DNA of 5,564 nt from Syntrophobacter sp. SbD2 (lineage in GTDB: Bacteria; Desulfobacterota; Syntrophobacteria; Syntrophobacterales; Syntrophobacteraceae): the NCBI GenBank assembly GCA_900290385.1, contig OMSV01000085.1, positions 1 through 5,564 on the forward strand, given 5' to 3'. The notes under the pieces are model-generated. The model made no database searches, had not been told where the DNA came from, and was given only the letters and a program-made list of their open reading frames with translations. Shown here piece after piece: positions 1-5,424 of the stretch; the stretch's first letter is position 1, and each line of letters begins with the position of its first letter. Position numbers and translations under genes: made by a program.

Positions 1-260
1 TAGCCGCCCCCGGCCGGAAATCTGCGGTCGATCAGCGCAAATAGAATCCCCCAGATTCCGCCCCAGGCGGCAAGAGAAATCACGGCCGGTATTCCAAACG
101 GTTTGGTGACCGCCATCGAAAATGGCGCCAAAGGCGCCAAACCCACAGTCCAAAGAACCCATACACTCAGTTGATGAAAAGACAAAGTTGCGAAAAAGCC
201 TGCAACAAAGCCGGACAAGATCCTTGCCGGATAGCCCGGTGACTCAATTCTATAAGCCAT
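1..260 (-). CDS. Small inner-membrane protein, C-terminus beyond the window
   Basis: The reading frame starts with ATG at 260 and stays open for 86 codons to the window edge, so the C-terminus is missing. An AAGGAG Shine-Dalgarno sequence lies about 6 nt before the ATG and overlaps the end of the hydrolase gene, whose stop codon is only 15 bp upstream; this indicates translation from the same transcript. The protein is hydrophobic, with likely membrane segments near residues 13-32, 33-50 and 57-77. A Pro-Phe-Gly-Ile-Pro-Ala-Val stretch (54-60) sits before a Trp/Gly-rich segment, followed by an Asp-Arg-Arg end to the last helix. This resembles short uncharacterised inner-membrane proteins common in Proteobacteria; I recall the pattern but know no function. 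Residues 41-46 repeat Leu-Ala-Pro, encoded by a 9-bp tandem repeat. Gene reality is well supported; function is unknown. Confidence 0.75.
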   Translation of the reverse strand, partial: MAYRIESPGYPARILSGFVAGFFATLSFHQLSVWVLWTVGLAPLAPFSMAVTKPFGIPAVISLAAWGGIWGILFALIDRRFPAGGG

Positions 261-275
261 GATGGTCTCCTTCAG

Positions 276-1070
276 TTATAGACGTCCCAGGAAGGATTTG
301 ATCGCCGACATGTATTCCTTCAGGCCCCTATAAAAAATGTCGTTGTGGTTTGCGCCGGGGATCTTCAAAAGCATTTTGTCCGGCGACGGAGACGCCCTGT
401 AGAATTGCAAAGCGTCGGAATAGGGAATTATGTGGTCGAACTCGGCGTGAATGATCAACACAGGTTTGCGGAATTGTTTCATCTTGTCGATGTTTCTAAA
501 ACCTTTGCTTTCAGTGAAGTTCAAACTGTGCAGATCCACCCCGAGAAGCCTCAGCAGAGGTTCTGCCAAAGCGAACCCGCTCTCGATTATAAGCCCGTCG
601 ATTTTGTCTTCATGCGCGGAGGCCAGCTCCAGTGCCGGAGCACTGCCAAGAGACCTGCCCATTACTATAAACTGTCCGGTGTAGCCGTTATCGCTCAGCC
701 ATTTTTTGGTGAAATCGTAGATCGAGTGGCAGTCCCGCATCATCGAACTTACCGTCGGCTCTCCCCCCGAGCGGCCATACCCACGGTAGTCCACAGGCAG
801 AAAATTTATGCCCATCCGGTTGAAGATGGGTCCAATGTCGTCATAATCGGCTGCGATTTCGCCATTTCCGTGGAAAAAAAGGATATTGGGCGCCTGCTTG
901 TCCGCAATGTGAAAACGGGCGCCTATAGTGATGTGGTCTCCCACCGGAATGGAGATGTCATTTGCGCCGGTGTTTGCGAACGCGCGCATTTCAGCTCTTG
1001 GATGGAAAATACGCAGTGAGATTTCCGGCCTGTCAAGTACGGAGTAATCGATAGGGGGTAAATCAGCCAT
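276..1070 (-). CDS. Alpha/beta hydrolase (ABHD17/BEM46-like serine hydrolase)
   Basis: This 264-residue protein is a complete single-domain alpha/beta hydrolase. The His-Gly-Asn-Gly-Glu motif (67-71) follows the first core strand and forms the oxyanion-hole region. Asp-Tyr-Arg-Gly-Tyr-Gly-Arg-Ser-Gly (94-102) is the typical loop after the next strand. Gly-Arg-Ser-Leu-Gly (138-142) is the nucleophile elbow with Ser140. The likely acid is Asp212 in His-Ala-Glu-Phe-Asp and the likely base is His242 in Gly-Ala-Asn-His-Asn-Asp, so the triad is intact. There is no signal peptide or membrane segment, so it is probably cytoplasmic. The family cleaves esters, thioesters or peptides, and the substrate cannot be told from sequence. 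The start has only a weak purine-rich ribosome site, but it lies 27 bp after the preceding gene's stop, so co-transcription and perhaps reinitiation are likely. The long open frame on the opposite strand is a shadow. Confidence 0.93.
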   Translation of the reverse strand: MADLPPIDYSVLDRPEISLRIFHPRAEMRAFANTGANDISIPVGDHITIGARFHIADKQAPNILFFHGNGEIAADYDDIGPIFNRMGINFLPVDYRGYGRSGGEPTVSSMMRDCHSIYDFTKKWLSDNGYTGQFIVMGRSLGSAPALELASAHEDKIDGLIIESGFALAEPLLRLLGVDLHSLNFTESKGFRNIDKMKQFRKPVLIIHAEFDHIIPYSDALQFYRASPSPDKMLLKIPGANHNDIFYRGLKEYMSAIKSFLGRL

Positions 1071-1097
1071 TTTCTTTATCAGCCTTTAGAAGTTTTG

Positions 1098-2255
1098 TTA
1101 AAATTTATAATTTTCCAGGGCGTCCGATAGCTCGATTACGTGCCCGGGCAGGCGCGAAAGCAAAAAATTGTCCTCATCGGCTTCAACCCGCCCGTCTGCG
1201 GCTGCGATTTCGGCAAACGCCAACCTCTCTTCAGGGCTGAAGTCCAAAAACAGGGAAAAAATCGAGCGGGCCTTTGGCAAATGGGTATTTTCCCATCTGG
1301 TTTCCCATGCCTCCACAAACCCTCGAATAACCCCCGGCAGGCATTGGGGTCCTGCCCAGGCCAACTCACCGGTCCCCTCCAGCCTGTCGATCCTCATCCT
1401 TATGCCAAGATTCACAAAAAAATGCAACGATCCCAGCATCTTGTCTCTGCAATCGGATTTTCGCGCAAGCAGCGGCCGATAGCCTCGAACGGTTATCAAC
1501 CGGAGGCTCAGGGGATTTTGGCTCTCGTCCACTACGAAATCACCCGCCCCATGGTGCCAGGGGTAGATCTGGGAAAAAGACCGGCTATCGAAGTGTAATG
1601 TAAGGATTTTAGAAGCCTGTGCATACAGTTCCGTAATTTTTTCAACGTCAAGCAATTGCTGCCCTCCGCCCTGCTTCCACACATTTATGGCAGGGGTTCC
1701 CGATGCGTCCGGTGAAAGGTGGAACTCGTGATGGTTTTCGAACCACTCGGCAATGGACAGCATGAGTCCCGGGGCTTTTGCTGAAATAAAGGGCAACGGG
1801 ATATATGGGAGGCCGTATCTGGCGTGAAGGTTGGCAAGCAGCCTTACTTCGACCTCGAGAAAAGCCTGCTGATCGGCCGAGAAGGCGCAATTTACGGCAA
1901 ACGAGCGTTCATCATCGGCAAAACGTATCCGTAGGCGCGAAACGCTATAGAACGCTCCGTGTTTTTCGGCGATAAGTTCGATGTTAGATGCGGCCTCAAG
2001 TTCCGGGGTGGGTTTGAGTTGTTTTTTGAGAAGTTTCCGCAAAGCCATAAAAGAGTTTTTCGAAAGCAAGCGTGAAACCGAACTCATGTATTGGCCGTAT
2101 GTCAGGCGCGCAGTGACGGGTGGCGGGCCGCCGGATAATCCTTCACCGGGCAGAGCAAGCCCTTCAGATGCAGCGTCAAGCGGGACCAAATTCGAACCCG
2201 TGTTCATAAAGCTTCTTATCTGGGGAATAGTGCGGCCGGGGATTTTTTTCTTCAT
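1098..2255 (-). CDS. Uncharacterised protein with kinase/phosphotransferase-like layout
   Basis: I do not recognise a named family. The frame can extend upstream to 2381, but I chose ATG 2255 (385 residues, starting Met-Lys-Lys-Lys-Ile-Pro-Gly) because the longer version would run through the divergent promoter region and its extra 42 residues look like translated intergenic DNA. A weak AGAAG lies 7 nt before this ATG. Residues 1-60 are Pro/Gly/Ser-rich. Residues about 100-156 look like a beta-rich lobe with an acidic helix (Leu-Glu-Val-Glu-Val-Arg, 133-138). A hinge-like segment, Glu-Trp-Phe-Glu-Asn-His-His, lies at 170-176. Tyr-Pro-Trp-His-His-Gly-Ala-Gly-Asp-Phe-Val-Val-Asp (231-243) resembles the catalytic loop of aminoglycoside phosphotransferases, and Leu-Ile-Thr-Val-Arg-Gly-Tyr (253-259) stands where the metal-binding motif would be. 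The usual ATP lysine and DFG-type Asp are not evident. The kinase-like reading is inference. It is first in the leftward operon. Confidence 0.85.
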   Translation of the reverse strand: MKKKIPGRTIPQIRSFMNTGSNLVPLDAASEGLALPGEGLSGGPPPVTARLTYGQYMSSVSRLLSKNSFMALRKLLKKQLKPTPELEAASNIELIAEKHGAFYSVSRLRIRFADDERSFAVNCAFSADQQAFLEVEVRLLANLHARYGLPYIPLPFISAKAPGLMLSIAEWFENHHEFHLSPDASGTPAINVWKQGGGQQLLDVEKITELYAQASKILTLHFDSRSFSQIYPWHHGAGDFVVDESQNPLSLRLITVRGYRPLLARKSDCRDKMLGSLHFFVNLGIRMRIDRLEGTGELAWAGPQCLPGVIRGFVEAWETRWENTHLPKARSIFSLFLDFSPEERLAFAEIAAADGRVEADEDNFLLSRLPGHVIELSDALENYKF

Positions 2256-2291
2256 GAGATATCTTCTACTGCTAAATTTCTCTTCAGTAAA

Positions 2292-2321
2292 TGAATACTC
2301 AATAAAACCCAATAGTAGCAA
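2292..2321 (-). promoter_or_regulatory. Weak candidate promoter for the leftward operon
   Basis: Read on the minus strand, TTGCTA (2321-2316) matches four of six -35 consensus bases. It is followed after 18 bp by TATTCA (2297-2292), a poor -10 match. It would start transcription about 30-40 nt upstream of the ATG at 2255. The position is sensible for a divergent region, but the motif alone is weak. Confidence 0.3.
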
Positions 2322-2330
2322 AGCTTTGCT
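2317..2330. promoter_or_regulatory. 14-bp perfect palindrome in the divergent promoter region
   Basis: AGCAAAGCTTTGCT is a perfect palindrome centred in the divergent intergenic region. Its right end shares the first base of the rightward -35 box (TTGTCT, 2330-2335), and its left half covers most of the candidate leftward -35 box (2316-2321). A dimeric regulator bound here could control both promoters. No adjacent gene encodes an obvious classical regulator except the winged-helix part of the iron-sulfur protein, so the binding protein is unknown. It could also be a chance AT/GC-balanced palindrome. Confidence 0.4.
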
Positions 2331-2358
2331 TGTCTTGGAAGATGCAGGGGTATATAAA
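2330..2358 (+). promoter_or_regulatory. Sigma70-type promoter for the siroheme decarboxylase gene
   Basis: TTGTCT (2330-2335) and TATAAA (2353-2358) are separated by 17 bp, the optimal spacing. The predicted transcription start is near 2365. That places the GTG at 2367 at the very 5' end of the mRNA without a usable ribosome site, and so argues that translation starts further down, near 2417-2430. Confidence 0.55.
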
Positions 2359-2405
2359 AGCAGCAGGTGAATGGAATTCATCCGTACACCGATTCACACG
2401 TTTTT

Positions 2406-2409
2406 GGAG
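2406..2409 (+). promoter_or_regulatory. Shine-Dalgarno GGAG displaced from its start codon
   Basis: GGAG is the only convincing ribosome binding sequence before the decarboxylase domain. It lies 7 nt before a TTG at 2417 that is out of frame, and 20 nt before the in-frame TTG at 2430. The mismatch is caused by the adjacent 13-bp duplication. Confidence 0.45.
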
Positions 2410-2410
2410 T

Positions 2411-2436
2411 ATTTTCTTGGATTATTTTCTTGGATT
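2411..2436 (+). repeat. Perfect 13-bp tandem duplication at the 5' end of the gene
   Basis: ATTTTCTTGGATT occurs twice back to back (2411-2423 and 2424-2436) with no mismatch. Thirteen is not a multiple of three, so the duplication shifts frame between upstream sequence and the coding region. Each copy contains a TTG-GAT pair; only the second (2430) is in frame with the decarboxylase. Confidence 0.9.
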
Positions 2437-3443
2437 CCACCAGCCGAGTCCTTCTGGACCGCGTCCAGCGTTCATTTCCGATAGTCTCAGACCCGTTTCG
2501 AGCCCTGTCCGAGGGGCTGGAAATCTCCGAGCAGGAGGTGCGGGAACGAATCGGGTTGCTGAAAGATGCGGGGGCTATACGACAGATCAGCGCTATCTTC
2601 AACACCGGAGCGCTCGGATACCGGAGCAGCCTTGTGGCGATGGCAGTGCCGCAAGAAGCGCTGGACTGCGCTGCCGAGACGGTTAACGCCTATCCGGGGG
2701 TAAGCCACAACTACCTGCGCCCGGGCGCCTTTAACATGTGGTTTACTATCGCGGTGCCTCCAGGACACAGTCTTGAGGCGGTAGTATCCGAGCTTTCCGC
2801 CAAAGCCGCATTCGCCGGAGGCAGCCCCGCCGCGCTGCCCGCACTGGTTTTGCCTGCCGTAAAAAAATATAAGCTGGCCGTTGTGCTTGACGTTTTGGAA
2901 GAGGGGGACTGGGAGCACGCTGAAGAAAAAACGGAACTGCCGCTCACCGAATCGAAGGCGAATTTCAGGCCCACCCCGGCAAATATACGAATCGTCAAAT
3001 GTGTCCAGGAGGACTTGCCCCTGGTCCCGAAGCCTTTCGCCGCGTGGGCTGATTCACTCGGAATCGAGGAGTCCGAACTTCTCAGGACCGTTTCCGACTG
3101 GATGCGCCAAGGCACGATTCGGCGATTCGCCGCCGTACTCAATCATCGTCAGGTAGGATTTAGCGCCAACGGAATGGTGGTCTGGAAATGTCCCCAGGAC
3201 CTGATCGACCGGGTCGGCGCCATCCTGGCCTCATACCCCGAGGTCAGCCATTGCTACAGCAGGTCTGCATATCCAGAGTGGCCGTATAACCTGTATGCCA
3301 TGATCCATGGACGCAGCCGGCACGAATGCGAGTCAATTGCCGGCAGGCTCGCGGCTGCGGCCGGGCTTGACGACTTCCGGATTCTTTTCAGCACCAAGGA
3401 ATTCAAGAAAAAAAGGCTCAAACTCTTCTGGCAGGTGAATTAG
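2430..3443 (+). CDS. Fused siroheme decarboxylase, AhbA-AhbB type (Lrp/AsnC-like)
   Basis: The protein has two homologous halves, each a winged-helix plus Lrp/AsnC ligand-type domain, as in siroheme decarboxylases AhbA/AhbB and NirD/L/G/H. Counting from TTG 2430 (337 residues), the first half opens Phe-Pro-Ile-Val-Ser-Asp-Pro-Phe (16-23) and the second Leu-Pro-Leu-Val-Pro-Lys-Pro-Phe (196-203). Further matched pairs are Ala-Ile-Phe-Asn-Thr (55-59) with Ala-Val-Leu-Asn-His (235-239), and Pro-Gly-Val-Ser-His-Asn-Tyr (89-95) with Pro-Glu-Val-Ser-His-Cys-Tyr (270-276). Known family members decarboxylate siroheme to 12,18-didecarboxysiroheme, usually as AhbA-AhbB heterodimers; the same fold serves heme d1 synthesis. 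Such genes are often misannotated as AsnC regulators. The frame is also open from a GTG at 2367, but those extra residues are hydrophobic and unlike the family. I chose TTG 2430 because the domain begins there, although its ribosome site is displaced. No ahbC, ahbD or nir gene lies in the window, so the end product is inferred. Confidence 0.87.
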   Translation: MDSTSRVLLDRVQRSFPIVSDPFRALSEGLEISEQEVRERIGLLKDAGAIRQISAIFNTGALGYRSSLVAMAVPQEALDCAAETVNAYPGVSHNYLRPGAFNMWFTIAVPPGHSLEAVVSELSAKAAFAGGSPAALPALVLPAVKKYKLAVVLDVLEEGDWEHAEEKTELPLTESKANFRPTPANIRIVKCVQEDLPLVPKPFAAWADSLGIEESELLRTVSDWMRQGTIRRFAAVLNHRQVGFSANGMVVWKCPQDLIDRVGAILASYPEVSHCYSRSAYPEWPYNLYAMIHGRSRHECESIAGRLAAAAGLDDFRILFSTKEFKKKRLKLFWQVN

Positions 3444-3454
3444 TTAGCGGGTCA

Positions 3455-3485
3455 ACGGGTGGATCGGAAAAACCGCCTCACCCGT
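3455..3485 (+). other. Intercistronic hairpin, not an intrinsic terminator
   Basis: ACGGGTG (3455-3461) pairs with CACCCGT (3479-3485), and inside it CGG (3465-3467) pairs with CCG (3473-3475) around an AAAAA loop. No T-run follows, so termination is unlikely. It sits between the decarboxylase stop and the next gene's GAGGTG ribosome site and may affect mRNA stability or translation. Confidence 0.5.
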
Positions 3486-3507
3486 CATACGTCACTCGAG
3501 GTGTGAA

Positions 3508-3846
3508 ATGAATGACACGGAAGAGTACGAATTTAAAAAGAAAGCCATTTTCGATGGGATGGCCAGGCGCGGTCAGGAACGGGTCCTCAAGATCGGATAC
3601 GAAAACTGGGACCCCTTCGAGAAGCCCAAAGACCCCAGGGAGAGGATATTCAGCTCATTCAGCGTCAAGGCAGGCGCCCTTGTCCGGGAATACTACGAGT
3701 CGGCTGGAGGCAAAGGAGAGTCGGTTGCGGTCAACAGAGAGCTTTTCGAGCTGTGTCTCGGCCTGCTCCAGGGTGAGGGCCGGGCAATAACCGTCGTAGA
3801 CTTTTGCGCCTGGCTGAAGCAAAGGACCCGAGCGGGTGAGCTTTAG
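3508..3846 (+). CDS. Small uncharacterised soluble protein
   Basis: This 112-residue frame has a good GAGGTG ribosome site 4 nt before the ATG and lies 64 bp after the decarboxylase stop, so it is probably in the same transcript. The protein is highly charged, with no signal peptide, membrane segment or cysteine pair that could hold a metal (cysteines only at 83 and 100). The N-terminal part is a Lys/Arg/Glu-rich helix (3-28). It is followed by a striking Tyr-Glu-Asn-Trp-Asp-Pro-Phe-Glu-Lys-Pro-Lys-Asp-Pro-Arg-Glu segment (31-45), which looks like a conserved surface motif. The C-terminal half (52-107) appears helical. I do not recognise a family. Position between a heme-pathway enzyme and an iron-sulfur protein suggests, without proving, a role near tetrapyrrole or redox metabolism. 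About 140 bp of sequence after it shows no convincing gene or terminator. Confidence 0.8.
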   Translation: MNDTEEYEFKKKAIFDGMARRGQERVLKIGYENWDPFEKPKDPRERIFSSFSVKAGALVREYYESAGGKGESVAVNRELFELCLGLLQGEGRAITVVDFCAWLKQRTRAGEL

Positions 3847-4040
3847 TGCAGACCCGGTAACTCTGCTTTCAGATTGGTTTTCGTTATTTTGAGAACATGG
3901 CCGGGGATATCGCCGAGGGGAATAATGGTTTGAACGAAGAGGCGGTGAACAGGTGAATCGACAATAACCTAACAATTAGAAATGTCATGTATCCGGGCCG
4001 CCTGCGCTGGTGGCGGGATGCGTGCGAAAAGGCAAACCTT

Positions 4041-5132
4041 ATGGATCAATACGCTGAAGTCTATGAGAAACTGGCAGATCACCTCGACCGCCTGCCTGAA
4101 GGATATCCGCGGACTCCCTCAGGAGTAGAGATTCGCATCCTTCGCAGGCTTTTTACCCCTGAGCAGGCCGCGCTGGCTCAGTTGCTTACCCTGGCGCCCG
4201 AACCTCCGGGCGACATCGCGTCCCGTGGCGGACTTGACCCCGCCGAAACCGCCCTCAAGCTCGAAGAGATGTCCCGCAAGGGTTTGATCCTCCGTTTGCG
4301 CAAAGGACCCGAAGTCCGATACATGGCCGCAGCCTTCATCGTTGGCATCTGGGAATACCACGTAAACGACCTCGATGTGGACCTCATCAAAGATGTGCGG
4401 GAATTCATGCCCTATTTCGCCAACCAGAGCAGCCAGATCAAAAACCCGCAGCTTCGGACCATCCCCGTTACCAGGGCTGTCGCGGTCGAACAGGCGATAA
4501 TGCCATATGAGGAGGCCCGCGCTATAGTTTCCGGCCAGGATAAGATTGCAGTCGCTCCATGCATCTGCAGAAGGGAGCACAAGATGACGGGCGCGGGCTG
4601 TGACAGGCCGCTTGAGACCTGCCTGGTTTTTGGCGCTGGGGCTGGCTATTACGAGGAAAACGGGCTGGGACGCCCGATCGATCAGCAGGAGGCTTTCGAG
4701 ATACTCGATCAGGCGGAAAAAGCCGGGCTGGTTCTGCAACCTTCCAATACCCAAAAAGTGATCAATATCTGCACCTGCTGCGGGTGCTGCTGCCAGATGC
4801 TCAAAAATCTCAAACGGCTTCCGGAACCGGCCAAATATGCCGCTTCGAATTATTTCGCAACCATTGACCAGGAGCGATGCATCGGATGCGGGACCTGCTT
4901 GGACCGATGTCAGATGGAAGCCATAGAAATGGATGGGGAAACTTCCTCGATACTCCGCAAACGCTGTATCGGGTGCGGTCTTTGCGTGACAACCTGTCCG
5001 GAAGAAGCGATCCGCCTTCAGGAAAAGCCCGAGGCGCAAAAATACATACCGCCTTTGAACAGCAGGGAGAGAATCAAGCGCATGACCGAGGAGCGAATGG
5101 CCAAACGCGAAGGCGGGCCGAAGGTTCCTTAA
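4041..5132 (+). CDS. Winged-helix and multi-[4Fe-4S] cluster protein
   Basis: The protein has 363 residues from ATG 4041. I prefer this to ATG 3987 because AAAGG lies at suitable distance and the family-like sequence (Tyr-Glu-Lys-Leu-Ala-Asp-His-Leu) starts directly after it; the upstream ATG adds 18 residues with a weaker site. Residues about 38-95 form a helix-turn-helix with a basic wing. A middle region has Cys-Ile-Cys-Arg (174-177), Cys187 and Cys194. Then comes a dense Cys-Thr-Cys-Cys-Gly-Cys-Cys-Cys stretch (244-251). The C-terminus is a classic 2[4Fe-4S] ferredoxin: cysteines 280, 283, 286, 290 and 309, 312, 315, 319 followed by Pro. It ends in a charged tail. There is no signal peptide, so it is cytoplasmic. 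The ferredoxin part surely binds two clusters and transfers electrons; the upstream cysteines may bind another metal centre. Partner unknown: an electron carrier for nearby heme enzymes or a redox-responsive regulator are both possible. Confidence 0.88.
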   Translation: MDQYAEVYEKLADHLDRLPEGYPRTPSGVEIRILRRLFTPEQAALAQLLTLAPEPPGDIASRGGLDPAETALKLEEMSRKGLILRLRKGPEVRYMAAAFIVGIWEYHVNDLDVDLIKDVREFMPYFANQSSQIKNPQLRTIPVTRAVAVEQAIMPYEEARAIVSGQDKIAVAPCICRREHKMTGAGCDRPLETCLVFGAGAGYYEENGLGRPIDQQEAFEILDQAEKAGLVLQPSNTQKVINICTCCGCCCQMLKNLKRLPEPAKYAASNYFATIDQERCIGCGTCLDRCQMEAIEMDGETSSILRKRCIGCGLCVTTCPEEAIRLQEKPEAQKYIPPLNSRERIKRMTEERMAKREGGPKVP

Positions 5133-5211
5133 CGACTTTCACACAGATAAGAATACTCCGGGAATTTAACAATTATTAACTAAAATCTGCTCGCCACTTC
5201 AGGTTAATTGT

Positions 5212-5220
5212 TGCTAGAAT
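5212..5220 (+). promoter_or_regulatory. Extended -10 promoter candidate for the efflux adaptor gene
   Basis: TG-C-TAGAAT matches the extended -10 pattern (TGnTATAAT) with one mismatch. No -35 box is found at 16-18 bp, which extended -10 promoters can tolerate. It lies 80 bp after the iron-sulfur gene and would yield a leader of about 200 nt. An AT-rich inverted repeat (AACAATTA 5168-5175, TAATTGTT 5205-5212) ends at it and could be an operator. Confidence 0.4.
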
Positions 5221-5229
5221 CCGTTCCTG

Positions 5230-5400
5230 GGACCGGAATTGTCTCGGTCCAAACAATGAGAATGCCGGGGTTGACCTTTAATTTGCAGGTCCTTCAGGGA
5301 GATCGTTTTTCTGGTCCCCTGAACTTTGCATGGAGCCAGGACTGAGGCCGGCATGGATTCCGGAGGTTTTTCTCCTTAGTTTTTCTGAAGCCTCCGGGAT
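5230..5400 (+). promoter_or_regulatory. Structured 5' leader of the efflux adaptor gene
   Basis: The 292-bp gap (5133-5424) has no supportable gene but is rich in inverted repeats. GGACCG (5230-5235) pairs with CGGTCC (5245-5250). ATGCCGG (5262-5268) pairs with CCGGCAT (5348-5354), enclosing GACCT/AGGTC (5273-5277, 5287-5291) and TTCAGGG/CCCTGAA (5293-5299, 5317-5323), which together would make a multibranch fold. A longer hairpin has CCGGAGG (5360-5366) against CCTCCGG (5391-5397), extendable on both sides with wobble pairs to 5357-5400. GGGACC (5229-5234) can instead pair with GGTCCC (5313-5318), giving a competing fold. None of the hairpins has a T-run, so these are not intrinsic terminators. 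It matches no riboswitch class that I recognise. Confidence 0.4.
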
Positions 5401-5422
5401 GAAAATGGAAGTGTGGAGAAAA
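5368..5422 (+). promoter_or_regulatory. Anti-Shine-Dalgarno sequence facing the ribosome site
   Basis: TTTTCTCC (5368-5375), mostly in the loop of the 5357-5400 hairpin, is a perfect 8-nt complement of GGAGAAAA (5415-5422), which contains the Shine-Dalgarno sequence of the gene starting at 5425. Pairing would hide the ribosome site, either as a pseudoknot with the hairpin or as an alternative fold. This is seen in sequence; regulation is inferred. Confidence 0.4.
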
Positions 5423-5424
5423 TT

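Noticed and set aside
122..139. Perfect TGGCGCC-AAA-GGCGCCA inverted repeat and 9-bp tandem repeat
   Set aside because: It lies inside the small membrane protein gene and is explained by coding for a repeated Leu-Ala-Pro; no following T-run and no regulatory position.
345..1019. Open frame of 224 codons on the plus strand opposite the hydrolase gene
   Set aside because: The minus-strand protein has a full catalytic triad and family motifs, while this translation shows no recognisable domain; it is a shadow frame.
2256..2381. N-terminal extension of the kinase-like protein by 42 residues
   Set aside because: It would overlap the divergent promoter and the start of the opposite gene, and the added residues look like translated AT-rich intergenic DNA.
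3897..3956. A 19-codon frame (Met-Ala-Gly-Asp-Ile-Ala-Glu) in the gap after the small protein gene
   Set aside because: It is very short, has only GAG at 3 nt as a ribosome site, and shows no recognisable motif; chance occurrence is likely.
4119..5039. Open frame of 306 codons on the minus strand opposite the iron-sulfur gene
   Set aside because: The plus strand encodes clear ferredoxin cysteine motifs; the antisense frame has no domain and no ribosome site context that supports it.
5228..5243. Sigma54-like -24/-12 sequence (TGGGAC then TTGT)
   Set aside because: It departs from the near-invariant GC of the -12 element and lies within a hairpin; the extended -10 motif just upstream is the better promoter candidate.
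5271..5299. TTGACC as a -35 box upstream of the efflux gene
   Set aside because: No acceptable -10 hexamer is present 16-18 bp downstream.
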